DNA of 64,000 nucleotides from Paracoccus sp. S1E-3 (GCF_013868135.1 NZ_JACEMU010000004.1:558001-622000), one strand, 5' to 3'; shown: positions 1 through 10,473, counted from the stretch's first letter. Notes: generated by a model not told the origin, from the sequence alone. Made by a program: numbers and translations.

Positions 1-7
1 CCCCTCC

Positions 8-733
8 TCAGCGGTTCGGGTCCGGCTCGAAGGTCGAGAAATCGACCATCGTGCCCAGAACCTGCAGATAGGCGATCAGCGCATCCATTTCCGAAACGCC
101 GGGCTGGCGGTCGAAATTGCGCTGCTGCGCGCCGGGGTAACGTTCTTCCAGCCCCGAGGCGTCGGCGTCAGGATCAGCCTGGGCGCGGAAGTCCTCCAGC
201 GCCGTGGCGATCATGTCATCGCTGTAGGGCACGCCCACCATGCGGTCGGTTTCAAGCCGGTCGACGATATATTCGCCGCTCAGCATCCGCCGTTCGAGGA
301 ACCCGTAGGCCGGCATGATCGATTCGGGCACCACCGAACGCGGGTCGCGCAGGTGGTCGAGGTGCCATTCATCCGAATAGCGCGCCCCCACGCGGGCCAG
401 ATCGGGCCCGGTCCGCTTCGACCCCCATTGGAACGGATGGTCATACATCGATTCCGCCGCAAGGCTGTAATGACCGTAACGTTCGACCTCGTCGCGCATC
501 GGGCGGATCATCTGGCTGTGGCAGACATAGCAACCCTCGCGGACATAGACGTCGCGGCCGGTCAGTTCCAGGGGCGTATAGGGACGCATCCCCTCGACCT
601 TCTCGATGGTGTTGTCGATGTAAAACAGCGGCGCGATTTCCACGATGCCGCCCACCGTCACCACCAGAAACGAGAAGACCAGCAGCAGCGTCGCGTTCTT
701 TTCGAGGATCTTGTGCTTTTCAAGAATTCGCAT
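8..733 (-). CDS. ccoO: cbb3-type cytochrome c oxidase subunit II (CcoO)
   Basis: Membrane-anchored monoheme cytochrome c of the high-affinity cbb3 oxidase, passing electrons from CcoP to the CcoN active site. The 241-residue protein has one N-terminal membrane segment (about residues 14-36) and a periplasmic c-type heme motif CYVCH at 68-72; a conserved SIMPAY stretch near residue 140 probably supplies the axial Met. Length is normal for CcoO. It lies 12 bases downstream of ccoN on the same strand, so the two form one operon; ccoQ and ccoP would be expected beyond base 1. Oxygen-dependent control is likely through the FNR-type box upstream of ccoN. The family assignment is very secure. Confidence 0.97.
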   Translation of the reverse strand: MRILEKHKILEKNATLLLVFSFLVVTVGGIVEIAPLFYIDNTIEKVEGMRPYTPLELTGRDVYVREGCYVCHSQMIRPMRDEVERYGHYSLAAESMYDHPFQWGSKRTGPDLARVGARYSDEWHLDHLRDPRSVVPESIMPAYGFLERRMLSGEYIVDRLETDRMVGVPYSDDMIATALEDFRAQADPDADASGLEERYPGAQQRNFDRQPGVSEMDALIAYLQVLGTMVDFSTFEPDPNR

Positions 734-745
734 CTCTGGCCCCTC

Positions 746-2350
746 TTATTCGGCCGGAATGGCAACGGTGGTGGATTCAGCCTTGGGCTGCTTAGCCACG
801 GTCGCCCACAGGTTATAGGCCATGATGATTCCGCCGGTCAGGTACAGTGCCCCACCCAGGAAACGGACCACGTTCATGGCGTATTTGGCGGCCACGGTGT
901 CGGCGAAGGCGTTGACCAGGAAGCCCTGACTGTCGACCTCGCGCCACATCAGCCCTTCCATGATGCCCGAGACCCACATCGAGGCCGCGTAAAGCACCAG
1001 ACCGATCGTCGCGAGCCAGAAGTGCCAGTTGACCAGTTGCAGGCTGTAAAGCCGGGTGCGGCCCCACAGACGCGGCACCAGATAGTAAAGCGCGCCGAAG
1101 GTGATCATGCCATTCCAGCCAAGCGCGCCGGAATGAACGTGACCGATGGTCCAGTCGGTATAATGGCTGAGCGAGTTCACCGCCTTGATCGACATCATCG
1201 GGCCTTCGAAGGTGGCCATGCCGTAAAAGCCCACGGCGACAACCATCATGCGGATGATCGGATCGGTCCTGATCTTGTCCCAGGCGCCGGACAGCGTCAT
1301 CAGCCCGTTGATCATGCCGCCCCAGCTGGGCATCCACAGGATGATCGAGAACACCATTCCCAGCGTCGACGCCCAGTCAGGCAGCGCGGTATAATGCAGG
1401 TGGTGCGGACCTGCCCAGATATACAGGAAGATCAGCGCCCAGAAGTGGATGATCGACAGCTTGTAGCTGTAGACCGGCCGCTCGGCCTGTTTGGGGATGA
1501 AGTAATACATCATCCCGAGGAAACCGGCGGTCAGGAAGAAGCCCACCGCGTTATGGCCGTACCACCATTGCGTCATCGCGTCCTGTACGCCGGCGAACAG
1601 CTGAACCGATTTCGACCCGAACAGGCTGACCGGGATCGCCAGATTGTTGACGATATGCAGCATGGCGATGGTGACGATGAAGGACAGGTAGAACCAGTTG
1701 GCAACGTAGATATGCGGTTCGCGCCGCTTCATGATCGTGCCCAGGAAGACCGCCAGATAGGCAACCCAGACCGCCGTCAGCCACCAGTCCACATACCATT
1801 CCGGCTCGGCATATTCCTTGGATTGCGTCGCCCCGAAGATATAGCCCGTGGCGGCCAGCAGGATGAACAGCTGATAGCCCCAGAAGACGAACCAGGCGAG
1901 GTTCCCGCCCCAGAGCCGCGCCGCCGAGGTGCGCTGCACGACATAGAACGAGGTGGCGATCAGCGCATTGCCGCCAAAGGCGAAAATCACCGCGGAGGTG
2001 TGCAGGGGACGCAACTTGCCGAAATTCGAATAGCCGCCAAGCGCGTCCGAGAAGTTGAGCGCCGGCCACGCCAGTTGCGCGGCGATGGTGACGCCGACCA
2101 GAAAGCCCACGACGCCCCAGAACACCGTGGCGATCACGCCCGCGCGCACCACGCCATCGGCATATTCGCCCTGGTTGATGACAGCCGGCGGCTCGTCCGC
2201 GCGGCGCAGATAGTAGATGAAGAAGCTGGCGGCAAACAGCATCACGACCGCCATGTTGACCGTGTAGGCCAGATCGCGCCCGTAATTCGCCGCAATCGCG
2301 GCGATGACCGCAACCACTCCAAGCAGGATCAGCTTGATGTAATCCGACAT
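746..2350 (-). CDS. ccoN: cbb3-type cytochrome c oxidase subunit I (CcoN)
   Basis: Catalytic subunit of the cbb3 oxidase, an integral membrane protein binding heme b and the heme b3-CuB site that reduces oxygen at low tension and pumps protons. About 12 membrane segments; typical stretches include GHNAVGFF and the histidine-rich GPHHLHY, both near the active site. The start is set at base 2350 (MSDYIKL) because a strong Shine-Dalgarno (GGGGACAGGG on the coding strand) precedes it; an in-frame ATG 75 bases upstream gives an unconserved-looking extension. Length from the chosen start is 534 residues, normal for the family. First gene of the ccoNO(QP) operon, divergent from a universal stress gene across an FNR-like box. 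Confidence 0.97.
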   Translation of the reverse strand: MSDYIKLILLGVVAVIAAIAANYGRDLAYTVNMAVVMLFAASFFIYYLRRADEPPAVINQGEYADGVVRAGVIATVFWGVVGFLVGVTIAAQLAWPALNFSDALGGYSNFGKLRPLHTSAVIFAFGGNALIATSFYVVQRTSAARLWGGNLAWFVFWGYQLFILLAATGYIFGATQSKEYAEPEWYVDWWLTAVWVAYLAVFLGTIMKRREPHIYVANWFYLSFIVTIAMLHIVNNLAIPVSLFGSKSVQLFAGVQDAMTQWWYGHNAVGFFLTAGFLGMMYYFIPKQAERPVYSYKLSIIHFWALIFLYIWAGPHHLHYTALPDWASTLGMVFSIILWMPSWGGMINGLMTLSGAWDKIRTDPIIRMMVVAVGFYGMATFEGPMMSIKAVNSLSHYTDWTIGHVHSGALGWNGMITFGALYYLVPRLWGRTRLYSLQLVNWHFWLATIGLVLYAASMWVSGIMEGLMWREVDSQGFLVNAFADTVAAKYAMNVVRFLGGALYLTGGIIMAYNLWATVAKQPKAESTTVAIPAE

Positions 2351-2460
2351 TATACCCTGTCCCCTATTCGAAACGGGAAATCCGCCCGAATCGCACCGGT
2401 CTGGCGCGGGCAAGGTGATCTCCACAGCTTGTCTTCTAGGCGGGTCAGGATGTGCTATCC

Positions 2461-2474
2461 TTGATCTGCGTCAA
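2461..2474. promoter_or_regulatory. FNR/CRP-family operator between ccoN and the universal stress gene
   Basis: TTGATCTGCGTCAA matches the FNR consensus TTGAT-N4-ATCAA at nine of ten defined positions. It lies almost midway between the two divergent starts, its centre about 118 bases from the ccoN ATG and 122 from the stress-gene ATG. On the ccoN strand a TAGAAG hexamer at 2433-2438 sits where the -10 box would fall if the operator were centred at -41.5. Known biology: FnrP/FnrL-type regulators activate cco operons through such boxes in Paracoccus and Rhodobacter. Joint control of both genes is inferred. Confidence 0.8.
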
Positions 2475-2589
2475 ATCACGAACCCCGACGCAAGAATAAG
2501 CTTGTCGCGCCAGGGTTGAATGCCACAGCCTTCGGCACGACGGCCACCGCTGCAAAGGCGGAACGAGGACAAGGGCAAAGGACTGCATC

Positions 2590-3426
2590 ATGGGCTACAA
2601 GACGATACTCACGGTCATCTCGACGGAGGGCCAGCAGGGCCAGCTCGACGCCGCCATCGACATGGCGCGGCGCGAGGACGCGCATCTGGATGTCTTCTGC
2701 CTGGGCATCGACCATTCGCAGACCGGTTACTATTATGCCGGCGCCTCGGCCTATGTGTTCCAGGACAGCATCGACAAGGCCATGGCGGCCGCCGAGACGC
2801 TGGAGGCAGCCGCCCGCGCGCGGCTGGAGCGTGAGGATATTCGCTGGTCGGTCGAAAGCGCCGTCGCTCAGATCGGTGGGCTGACCACGCTGATCGGGAT
2901 GCGGGCGCGGTTTTCGGACCTGGTGGTGCTGAGCCGTCCTTATGGCGATGACGCCCCCCCCGATGGCGAGGCGGTAACCGAGGCTGCGCTGTTCGAAGGG
3001 CGTGCCCCGGTGCTGATCTCGCCCAATCGCGGGCTGCCCGCCGATTTCGGCGGGAAGGTCATGATCGCCTGGAACCAGACCGAGGAGGCGATGACCGCAG
3101 TTCGCCGCGCCATGCCCCTTCTGGCGGCGGCCGAAAGCGTGGAGATCACCGTTGTCGACCCCTCGCCCCACGGGCCCGAACGCTCGGATCCCGGCGGGGC
3201 GCTGTGCCAGATGCTGACCCGCCATGGCGTCAATGCCAGCATCGCCGTGCTGGCCCGGACCATGCCGACCATCAGCGAGATCCTCAGCCACCGCGCGACC
3301 GAGATCGGCGCCGACCTGATCGTCATGGGCGCCTATAGCCATTCCCGCTTCCGCGAGGCGATCCTGGGCGGCACCACCCGCAGCATGCTGGGCAAGACCG
3401 GCCTGCCGATCCTGATGGCCCGCTGA
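2590..3426 (+). CDS. universal stress protein (tandem UspA domains)
   Basis: Cytoplasmic 278-residue protein with two UspA-like halves. The first begins MGYKTILTVIS; the second starts near residue 155 (KVMIAWNQTEEA) and ends with the G-x2-G-x9-G(S/T)-like nucleotide-binding stretch AYSHSRFREAILGGTTRSML near residues 248-267. UspA proteins bind ATP or AMP and support survival under stress or oxygen limitation; no reaction can be assigned. It is divergent from ccoN and shares the FNR-like box at 2461-2474, suggesting induction at low oxygen. A strong terminator follows at 3441. The ATG at 2590 is the first that keeps the UspA N-terminus. Confidence 0.92.
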   Translation: MGYKTILTVISTEGQQGQLDAAIDMARREDAHLDVFCLGIDHSQTGYYYAGASAYVFQDSIDKAMAAAETLEAAARARLEREDIRWSVESAVAQIGGLTTLIGMRARFSDLVVLSRPYGDDAPPDGEAVTEAALFEGRAPVLISPNRGLPADFGGKVMIAWNQTEEAMTAVRRAMPLLAAAESVEITVVDPSPHGPERSDPGGALCQMLTRHGVNASIAVLARTMPTISEILSHRATEIGADLIVMGAYSHSRFREAILGGTTRSMLGKTGLPILMAR

Positions 3427-3440
3427 GGCCCGCACCAAAC

Positions 3441-3475
3441 AAGACGCCCCCGGCCGCGATGCCGGGGGCGTCTTT
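3441..3475. terminator. Bidirectional rho-independent terminator
   Basis: Perfect stem AAGACGCCCCCGGC, 6-base loop, complementary GCCGGGGGCGTCTT, followed by a T-rich tail. It sits between the convergent ends of the universal stress gene (+) and the aminotransferase gene (-), and the A residues at its left foot let it work in both directions. Confidence 0.88.
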
Positions 3476-3496
3476 ATTTCTCAGCTTGCCAAGGGA

Positions 3497-4861
3497 TCAG
3501 GCGACCTCGGCAAAGACCTTTTTCAGTGCCGTTTCCAGCTTCTCGAACATCTCGTCCATCTGGCCTTCGGTCATGATGAAGGGCGGGCACAGGACGATGG
3601 ACTGTCCCAGCGGGCGACAGATCAGACCGTTATCGGTGCAGGTGTTGGCGATGCGTTCCGAGACCGACAGCTTGCTGTCGAAGGGGGTCTTGGTCGCCGG
3701 GTCGAGACAGGCCTCGAGCGCCCACATATAGCCAATGCCGCGCAACTCGCCGATATTGCTCGACCGGTTCATGATGTCGCGCAAACCGGCCTCCATCCGC
3801 GGCGACAGGCGATTGACGTTATCGGCCAGCCCTTCGTTCATCACCACATCGATGGCCTTCAGCGCGATGGCGCTGCCGACCGGGTGGCCCGAGGCGGTGA
3901 AGCCATGCGGAAACTCCTCGATCGCCTCGACGGCAGCATCCATGCGGTCCGACAGTTCCGGGCCAAGGATCACCGCGCCCATGGGGAAGAACCCGGCCGT
4001 CAGGTTCTTCGACGAGATGATGGCATCGGGCACGAAATCATAGGTCTGGCTGCCCCAGGTATTGCCGGTGCGCCCGAAACCGCAGATCACCTCATCCGCG
4101 ATCAGCGGGATGCCGTGCTTCTTCAACACCTTCTGAATCGCCTGGAAATACCCTTTCGAGGGCGGAATGACCCCGCCCGCCCCCATGACAGGCTCGGCGA
4201 AGAAGCCCGCGATGGTGTCGGCGCCCTCGCGCTGGATGGTATCCTCAAGCTCCTGTGCGAGGCGGGCGGTGAACTGCTCCTCGCTCTCGCCCGGCTGGCC
4301 GAAGCGCCAGTAATGCGGACAGGTCAGGTGGATGAAGCCGTCCAGCGGCAGCCCGAAAACCTCGTTATAGGGTTTGCCGGTCATCGAGGCCGATACCGCC
4401 GTCACCCCGTGATAGGCATTCCAGCGGGTCAGGATCTTGCGCTTCTGCGGCTGGCCTTCCGAACGCCCCAGGAACCACAGCATTTTTACCATGGTATCAT
4501 TGGCTTCCGATCCTGAGTTCGTGTAAAAAACCTTGCCGCGTTCGAAGGGCGACACCTCGACCAGCTTTTCCGACAGCATCACCGTCTGGTCGGACATGCG
4601 CCCGAAAAACGCGTGATAGCCGGGAAAGCGTTCATATTGCGCCTTGGCGGCGGCGATCAGACCCGGATGGTCGAAGCCCGCGACCATGTTCCACAGCCCC
4701 GAATTCGCGTCGAGATAGCGCTTGCCATGGGTGTCGACGACATAAGGTCCCTCGCCGTGGGTCAGCACGACCGTGCCGCGTTCATGGACGCTCGGCAGGT
4801 CGGTGAACCCATACATGGAATATTCTTCGGCGCGCTGTTCCCAGCTTTGCGGTTGGACCAT
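3497..4861 (-). CDS. PLP-dependent class III aminotransferase
   Basis: A 454-residue fold-type I, class III (omega) aminotransferase. Visible signatures are GSEAND at 117-122 (phosphate-binding region), DEVICGFGR at 256-264 with the PLP-ring aspartate, and the Schiff-base lysine K285 in ISSKNLTAG. The overall pattern (GLWNMVAGFDHP, AFFGRMSDQ, WNAYHGVT) resembles pyruvate-dependent transaminases acting on taurine, putrescine or other omega-amines, but the amine donor cannot be read from sequence. It starts 31 bases downstream of the DUF817 gene on the same strand and may be co-transcribed with it and glyA. A second class III aminotransferase lies at 54.5 kb with clearly different sequence. Confidence 0.9.
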   Translation of the reverse strand: MVQPQSWEQRAEEYSMYGFTDLPSVHERGTVVLTHGEGPYVVDTHGKRYLDANSGLWNMVAGFDHPGLIAAAKAQYERFPGYHAFFGRMSDQTVMLSEKLVEVSPFERGKVFYTNSGSEANDTMVKMLWFLGRSEGQPQKRKILTRWNAYHGVTAVSASMTGKPYNEVFGLPLDGFIHLTCPHYWRFGQPGESEEQFTARLAQELEDTIQREGADTIAGFFAEPVMGAGGVIPPSKGYFQAIQKVLKKHGIPLIADEVICGFGRTGNTWGSQTYDFVPDAIISSKNLTAGFFPMGAVILGPELSDRMDAAVEAIEEFPHGFTASGHPVGSAIALKAIDVVMNEGLADNVNRLSPRMEAGLRDIMNRSSNIGELRGIGYMWALEACLDPATKTPFDSKLSVSERIANTCTDNGLICRPLGQSIVLCPPFIMTEGQMDEMFEKLETALKKVFAEVA

Positions 4862-4891
4862 GGTCTTCTCCTATTGCGATCTGGCAGCAGG

Positions 4892-5818
4892 CTATCCTTG
4901 CCGGTGCGGCTCGGCAATGGGGCTGGCGGGGACCTCATCGGGACGCCGGGCGCCGATGATGGCGCGCGGAGCGGCAATGCTGACGGTGACGAAACTGACG
5001 AACAGCAGCAGATACCACGACCCGACCTTGGAGAGGCTGACCAGCTGCGCCTCGGTCTGGCCAGCGTAAAGCCAGGTGCCGGTACGGGTGCCGACATTCT
5101 CGGCGATCCACAGGAACAGGCTGGACAGACAGGCCGCCAGCACCAGCGGCATCCGATACCAGCCGCGCGGGCGAAACCAGATCCAGGTGCGGCCGTAAAC
5201 CAGCACGGTGGCGGCGAACAGGAACCAGCGGATGTCGGGCAGGAAGTGGTGCGCGAAGAAATTCACATAGATCGCCACCGCCAGCAGCACCGTCACCCAG
5301 AAAGGCGGATAGGGCAGGAAACGCGTGTCGAAATTGCGGATCGCACGCGCCATGAACGACCCGACCGAGGCATACATGAACCCCGAGAACAGCGGCACGC
5401 CGGCGATGCGGAAAAGCGCGGCTTCGGGATAGGACCAGGACCCCGCATGGGTTTTGAACAGCTCCATTGCGGTGCCGGTCAGGTGGAACAGCAGGATGAC
5501 GCGCGCCTCGGCCCAGCTTTCCAGACGGAAGATCAGGAACAGCGCCTGAAGCGCAACGGCAAAGATGAACAGCGCGTCATAGCGCGCGACCGGCCAATCC
5601 GGCTGCCAGACGGCCTTGCTGGCGATGATCGCGATCAGAAGCAATCCGCCGAACAGGGCCGACCAGCCCATTTTCAGCGTGAACATCGCCAGATCGACCA
5701 CCGTGCCGGGCAGTCGCGCCCGCGCCCAGTCTCCCAGCCTGTGTTCCAGCCTGCGGGTCGCATTGCCCCGCAGGTCAGGCGTCAGATCGGCCTTGCGGCC
5801 GGAATCGTCAGGGATCAC
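4892..5818 (-). CDS. DUF817 family integral membrane protein
   Basis: A 308-residue polytopic protein with about eight hydrophobic segments and a short polar N-terminus. Conserved-looking blocks such as [21 protein letters not shown] and [15 protein letters not shown] are characteristic of the DUF817 (YoaT-like) family, which has no established function. Histidine-, tyrosine- and tryptophan-rich loops could bind a ligand or metal, but that is speculation. The start codon overlaps the glyA stop by four bases (ATGA), so translational coupling to glyA is likely. The family call rests on recognised sequence pattern only. Confidence 0.8.
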   Translation of the reverse strand: MIPDDSGRKADLTPDLRGNATRRLEHRLGDWARARLPGTVVDLAMFTLKMGWSALFGGLLLIAIIASKAVWQPDWPVARYDALFIFAVALQALFLIFRLESWAEARVILLFHLTGTAMELFKTHAGSWSYPEAALFRIAGVPLFSGFMYASVGSFMARAIRNFDTRFLPYPPFWVTVLLAVAIYVNFFAHHFLPDIRWFLFAATVLVYGRTWIWFRPRGWYRMPLVLAACLSSLFLWIAENVGTRTGTWLYAGQTEAQLVSLSKVGSWYLLLFVSFVTVSIAAPRAIIGARRPDEVPASPIAEPHRQG

Positions 5819-7104
5819 ATCCCCTCATAAAGCGGGAAGCGCGCGCAGAGCGCCTGCACCTCGGCCGCGACGCGCGCCTCGGTTTCGGCATTGCCGGCCT
5901 CGCCATTCGCGGCCAGCCCGTCGACGACCTCGACGATCCAGCGGGCGATCTGGCGGAACTCCTCCTCCTTGAAGCCGCGCGTGGTGCCTGCGGGCGTACC
6001 CAGACGCACCCCCGAGGTCACGAAGGGCTTTTCGGGGTCGAAGGGCACACCGTTCTTGTTGCAGGTGATATGGGCGCGGCCCAGGGCAGCCTCCGTCGCT
6101 TTGCCGGTCACGCCCTTCGGGCGCAGGTCGGCCAGCATCAGGTGATTGTCGGTGCCACCCGACACGATGTCGATGCCGCCCTTCATCAGTTCATCCGCCA
6201 TGGCGCGGGCGTTGGTGACCACCTGCGCGGCGTAATCCTTGAAGGACGGATCCAGCGCCTCCTTGAAGGACACCGCCTTCGCCGCGATGACATGCATCAG
6301 TGGACCGCCCTGCAGACCGGGAAAGACGGCCGAGTTGATCTTCTTGGCGATATCGGCGTCATTGGTCAGCACCATGCCACCGCGCGGACCGCGCAGCGAT
6401 TTATGCGTGGTGGTGGTGACCACATGCGCATGCGGCAGCGGCGAGGGGTGCTGGCCGCCCGCGACCAGACCGGCGATATGGGCCATGTCGACCATCAGAT
6501 AGGCGCCGACCTCATCCGCAATCTTGCGGAAGGCTTCCCAATCCCACACGCGGCTATAGGCCGTGCCACCCGCGACGATCAGTTTCGGCTTATGTTCCAG
6601 CGCCTTGGCACGAATGTCTTCCATGTCCAGCAACTGGTCCTGCGCCCGCACGCCATAGCTGACCACGTTGAACCACTTGCCCGACATATTGACGGGCGAA
6701 CCATGGGTAAGGTGGCCGCCCGAATTCAGATCCAGCCCCATGAAGGTGTCGCCCGGCTGCAGCAGCGCCAGAAACACCGCCTGGTTCATCTGGCTGCCGC
6801 TGTTGGGCTGGACGTTGGCGAATTCGCAGCCAAACAGCTCCTTCGCGCGATCGATGGCAAGATTTTCAACGATGTCGACATATTGGCAGCCGCCGTAATA
6901 GCGTTTGCCCGGATAGCCTTCGGCGTATTTGTTGGTCAGAACGCTGCCCTGCGCCTGCAGAACCGCGCGGCTGACGATGTTTTCGGACGCGATCAGTTCG
7001 ATCTCGTCGCGCTGGCGGCCCAGTTCCTGGCCGATCGCACGGGCGATCGCGGGGTCGCGATCGGACAGGGCCTGGGTAAAGAATTCGTGGGTCTGGTCGG
7101 TCAT
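5815..7104 (-). CDS. glyA: serine hydroxymethyltransferase
   Basis: Cytoplasmic PLP enzyme interconverting serine and glycine with transfer of a one-carbon unit to tetrahydrofolate. The 429-residue product shows the family hallmarks: IASENIVS near 38-45, [10 protein letters not shown] at 64-73, [14 protein letters not shown] at 204-217 and the catalytic lysine K235 in [14 protein letters not shown]. The start is placed at base 7104 (MTDQTHEFF) because it is preceded by a GGAG element and matches the normal N-terminus; an in-frame upstream start would add 20 atypical residues. The gene ends in a four-base overlap with the DUF817 gene. Divergent from nadK. Confidence 0.97.
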   Translation of the reverse strand: MTDQTHEFFTQALSDRDPAIARAIGQELGRQRDEIELIASENIVSRAVLQAQGSVLTNKYAEGYPGKRYYGGCQYVDIVENLAIDRAKELFGCEFANVQPNSGSQMNQAVFLALLQPGDTFMGLDLNSGGHLTHGSPVNMSGKWFNVVSYGVRAQDQLLDMEDIRAKALEHKPKLIVAGGTAYSRVWDWEAFRKIADEVGAYLMVDMAHIAGLVAGGQHPSPLPHAHVVTTTTHKSLRGPRGGMVLTNDADIAKKINSAVFPGLQGGPLMHVIAAKAVSFKEALDPSFKDYAAQVVTNARAMADELMKGGIDIVSGGTDNHLMLADLRPKGVTGKATEAALGRAHITCNKNGVPFDPEKPFVTSGVRLGTPAGTTRGFKEEEFRQIARWIVEVVDGLAANGEAGNAETEARVAAEVQALCARFPLYEGM

Positions 7105-7274
7105 CGGCTGTCTCCGGGATCGGTGCAGGGTTGGCGTTTCCTTAGCCGAGCTCGGCGGCGGCATAAACAGCTAATCCGCGTAATCCGCGCAGGCGACGCA
7201 ATCGCGCATGGCGAAGGGGCTTGCCTTCGGCGCGGTCAGACGGAAATCTGGACGCGTTCAGACGGGAATGCCAG

Positions 7275-8030
7275 ATGTCGCCGAAAATGATGTTCGTGGC
7301 CAGCGAAACTCCGGTCGCGCAGGACTCGCTGCAGCGGCTGATGGCGCGTTACGGTCAGACGGATCTGGACGAAGCCGATGTGATCGTGGCGCTTGGCGGC
7401 GACGGGCTGATGCTGACCACGCTGCACCGCAACACCGGACTTCCTGTCTACGGGATGAACCGGGGCACCATCGGCTTCCTGATGAACGATTATGTCGAGG
7501 ACGACCTGCCCGAACGCATCGCCGGGGCCGAGCTGACACTGACCAACCCGCTGGCGATGATCGCGGGCGCGCCCGACGGCTCGGAACATCGGGCGCTGGC
7601 GATCAACGAGGTCAGCCTGCTGCGGGCCGGGCCGCAGGCGGCCAAGCTGCGCATCTCGGTCAACGGCCGGGTGCGGATGGAGGAGCTGGTCTGCGATGGC
7701 GCGCTTCTGTGCACGCCCGCAGGGTCCACGGCCTATAACTATTCGGCCCATGGCCCGATCCTGCCTATGGGTTCGGATGTGCTTGCGCTGACTGCCATCG
7801 CCGCCTTCCGGCCACGCCGCTGGCATGGCGCAATCCTGCCGAAATCGGCCACAGTGCGCTTCGATGTGCTCGAACCGGAAAAACGCCCGGTGATGGCCGA
7901 TGCCGATTCGCGCGGAGTCGATTCCGTGCATTGGGTCGAGATCCGTTCCGAGCCCGCGATCGAGCACCGCATCCTGTTCGATGCCGGACACGGGCTGGAG
8001 GAACGCCTGACCCGCGAACAATTCGTCTGA
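7275..8030 (+). CDS. nadK: NAD kinase
   Basis: Phosphorylates NAD to NADP in the cytoplasm. The 251-residue protein carries the catalytic GGDG motif at 41-44, the N-E pair in AINEVSLLR around residue 117, and the glycine-rich CTPAGSTAYNYSA stretch that contacts NAD. It is short compared with the enterobacterial enzyme (about 290) but normal for alphaproteobacteria, which lack an N-terminal extension. The ATG at 7275 (MSPKMMF) is preferred; the alternative 54 bases upstream adds a poorly conserved arginine-rich leader. It is divergent from glyA and convergent with the comEC-like gene. Confidence 0.95.
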   Translation: MSPKMMFVASETPVAQDSLQRLMARYGQTDLDEADVIVALGGDGLMLTTLHRNTGLPVYGMNRGTIGFLMNDYVEDDLPERIAGAELTLTNPLAMIAGAPDGSEHRALAINEVSLLRAGPQAAKLRISVNGRVRMEELVCDGALLCTPAGSTAYNYSAHGPILPMGSDVLALTAIAAFRPRRWHGAILPKSATVRFDVLEPEKRPVMADADSRGVDSVHWVEIRSEPAIEHRILFDAGHGLEERLTREQFV

Positions 8031-8225
8031 TCGGCTGCCGCACCCAGGCGAGCCGGTGGTTTCGCAGCCCGTCGCCCGTCGTTTCCGGCGCCCCCGATCT
8101 GATTTCCGACCTGACAACAATGCATCCCGTTCCCGGTGTCCCCTGCCTGACCAGGCCACGCCTGTAGCGGAAGGGGGGCGCTGCCGCCCAAGGTCCACGT
8201 TCTGCGGGGCCCGCAGCCGCACACA
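8031..8225. other. Intergenic gap between convergent nadK and comEC-like gene
   Basis: 195 bases with no frame of convincing coding character, no tRNA-like cloverleaf and no stem followed by a T-run. It lies between two convergent stop codons and probably holds only 3' untranslated sequence. Confidence 0.5.
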
Positions 8226-10361
8226 TCAATAAGACCAGGGCCGGTCGCCCGTCAGATCGCGTGTGCTGGTCAGGCCCAGCACCGGGCCGTCCCGATGCAT
8301 GGCGATCGCCCCGCTTCGCCGCAGCCGATCCGCGTCGAGCAGCAGGCAGCCATCCGCCCGCATGTCGACCGGCTGGTCGGTCACGATGATCCGCCCCGCC
8401 GAACAGGCCCCTTGCGCGGCCTCGGCCGCGCCCTTGCCGGTCAGATGCAGCAGCGTGACATCGCCAAGATCGAAAAGCCGCTGCTTGATCGGACCCTGCC
8501 AGCCCGGCCGGGAGGCGGCCTCGGGCTGGGTGGCGACATCGCCGTCCTTTTCCAGCCATTCGCCGACCGTGAAGCTGCCGCCTTTCGGCTTTGACAAGGA
8601 TCTGCCGTCCGCCGTCATCACCCCCGCCACATCCCCCTGGGCCGAGATCAGCACCAGAGGCCGCCCGGTCCCCAGCCACAGCGCAAAGCCCATGGCCAGC
8701 AGTCCCACGCCACAGCTGCTGCGCAGGTTGCGCCAGGCCGGACGGCCGGGACGCCAGCACAGAATCGCGATCACCGCGCCGGCGCCCAGCAGCGGCAGCA
8801 CCCGCGGATCGGGCTGCGTGACATAGGTGACGGCCCCGTTCAGCCCCGCAATCCAGCCGCCCACGGCCAGCATCCAGCGGGTGCCGAGACCCATCAGCCA
8901 CAGCGCCGGTCCGTCCAGCCCGATCGGCGCCAGCAGCGCCGCAACCGGACCCATCGGCATGATGAGCACGCCGGTCACCGGCACCACCAGCAGATTGGCG
9001 AGCACCCCGTAATGCGCCATGCGGCTGAAATGCGCCGCCGCGATGGGCGAGGTCGCCAGCCCCGCCGCGACCGAGGAAATCACCAGCATGGCCAGCGGCC
9101 GCAGATACCACGGCAGATGCTTTCCCAGCCGCAGCCAGGGCGGATAGATCACGATCAGCGCGACCGTCGCGGCGAAGCTCATCTGGAAGCCGGGCGTCAG
9201 CAGCGCCTCGGGCGCGAGCGCGAGGATCAGCGCCGCCGCCAGCGCTACGGTCCGCAACGAAAGCGCCCGGCGATCGGCCAGAATCGCGCCCAGCATGACC
9301 GCAACCATCAGGAACGCACGCTCGGTCGCGACACCGCCGCCTGACAGCCACAGATAGGCTGCCGCTGCGGCGATGGCGCCGATGGCGGCCAGCTTATGCG
9401 CCGGCAAGCCGGAAGCGCGCCCGGTGAGCGCCTGCCCCGCGACCACCAGCATCCGCAGCGCCGCATAGACGAAGCCGGCCAGCATGCCCATGTGCAGCCC
9501 GGAGATCGAGATGATATGAAACAGGTTCGAATCGCGCATCATCCTGTTGGTCGCCTCGGATATGCCGCTGCGATCGCCGGTCATCAGCGCCGAAGCCACC
9601 GCCCCCGCCTGCCCGTCGATGCGGTCCTGCATGGCCGCGGAAAGCTGCATGCGCAGCCGGTGCAGGCGCAGCGCGCCCCCTGCCGCGGGTGGCGCCGCGA
9701 TCATGACCGGATCGCGTGTATAACCAATGGCGCCAAGACTTTCGAACCATGCCGCGCGGCGAAAATCGAAGCCGCCCGGTTCGGCCGGCCCGGAGGGCGG
9801 CCCCAGATGTCCGGTCAGCATCACGCGCGTGCCGGGCGGCGGCGTCGCGGTCACGCCTTCGGGCAAGGACAGCCGCACCTTTCGTGGCAGCCGCGCCGGT
9901 GCCATCCTGTCAAGCCGCACCTGATCCAGCGTCAGCCGGATGCGGTCGCGGGCCGAGCGGTCGATCTCGATCACCCGCCCCTCGATCGGGCCGTAATAAC
10001 GAAACCCCAGCACCGGCGCCTCGACCCGCCATGCGCGCAGGCTGGTCAGTCCGAATCCAAGGGCCAGCAGGATCAGGGCAAGTCCCGTCAGGCGCAGCGC
10101 ATCGCCCATGCGACGGTCAAGCCGCAGTCGCCACAAGGCGAGCCCGCAGATGCCCGCGAAGGCCGCCACGCCATTGGCCAGAAGACCGGGCTGTGCAGGC
10201 AGCGAGAACCACAGTCCGATCCCGGCCGCCATCCAGACCGGCACCCAGGGCATCAGGCCCGCGCGTTCGGCGACCCCTTCGGTGGCAGGCCGTGCAGCGA
10301 GGGCGCGCCGCCGCGCCGCCCGCTCAGCCCCCCGCACATCAATGGCCGCACCCGACGCCAT
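8226..10361 (-). CDS. comEC: ComEC/Rec2-family competence membrane protein
   Basis: A 711-residue polytopic inner-membrane protein of the ComEC/Rec2 family, the channel through which single-stranded DNA enters the cytoplasm during natural transformation. The N-terminal part has hydrophobic helices and a DUF4131-type soluble stretch (FRYYGPIEGRVIEIDRS); the core contains the diagnostic FHIISISGLHMGMLAG near residue 285 and many membrane segments to about residue 560. The C-terminal 150 residues have the position of the ComEC metallo-beta-lactamase-like domain but no HxHxDH metal motif, so nuclease activity is not expected. No other competence genes lie nearby, so natural transformation is unproven. 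Confidence 0.88.
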   Translation of the reverse strand: MASGAAIDVRGAERAARRRALAARPATEGVAERAGLMPWVPVWMAAGIGLWFSLPAQPGLLANGVAAFAGICGLALWRLRLDRRMGDALRLTGLALILLALGFGLTSLRAWRVEAPVLGFRYYGPIEGRVIEIDRSARDRIRLTLDQVRLDRMAPARLPRKVRLSLPEGVTATPPPGTRVMLTGHLGPPSGPAEPGGFDFRRAAWFESLGAIGYTRDPVMIAAPPAAGGALRLHRLRMQLSAAMQDRIDGQAGAVASALMTGDRSGISEATNRMMRDSNLFHIISISGLHMGMLAGFVYAALRMLVVAGQALTGRASGLPAHKLAAIGAIAAAAAYLWLSGGGVATERAFLMVAVMLGAILADRRALSLRTVALAAALILALAPEALLTPGFQMSFAATVALIVIYPPWLRLGKHLPWYLRPLAMLVISSVAAGLATSPIAAAHFSRMAHYGVLANLLVVPVTGVLIMPMGPVAALLAPIGLDGPALWLMGLGTRWMLAVGGWIAGLNGAVTYVTQPDPRVLPLLGAGAVIAILCWRPGRPAWRNLRSSCGVGLLAMGFALWLGTGRPLVLISAQGDVAGVMTADGRSLSKPKGGSFTVGEWLEKDGDVATQPEAASRPGWQGPIKQRLFDLGDVTLLHLTGKGAAEAAQGACSAGRIIVTDQPVDMRADGCLLLDADRLRRSGAIAMHRDGPVLGLTSTRDLTGDRPWSY

Positions 10362-10473
10362 TCTTGTTTCTTCCCGGCCCCTTCGTTATCCCTGCGCGCA
10401 ACGCTAGAACCAAACCCGTTGAGAAAGGGTTAACGGCGTCCAGCCGCCCGTCCTCGACCGAAAGGCCCCCGTC

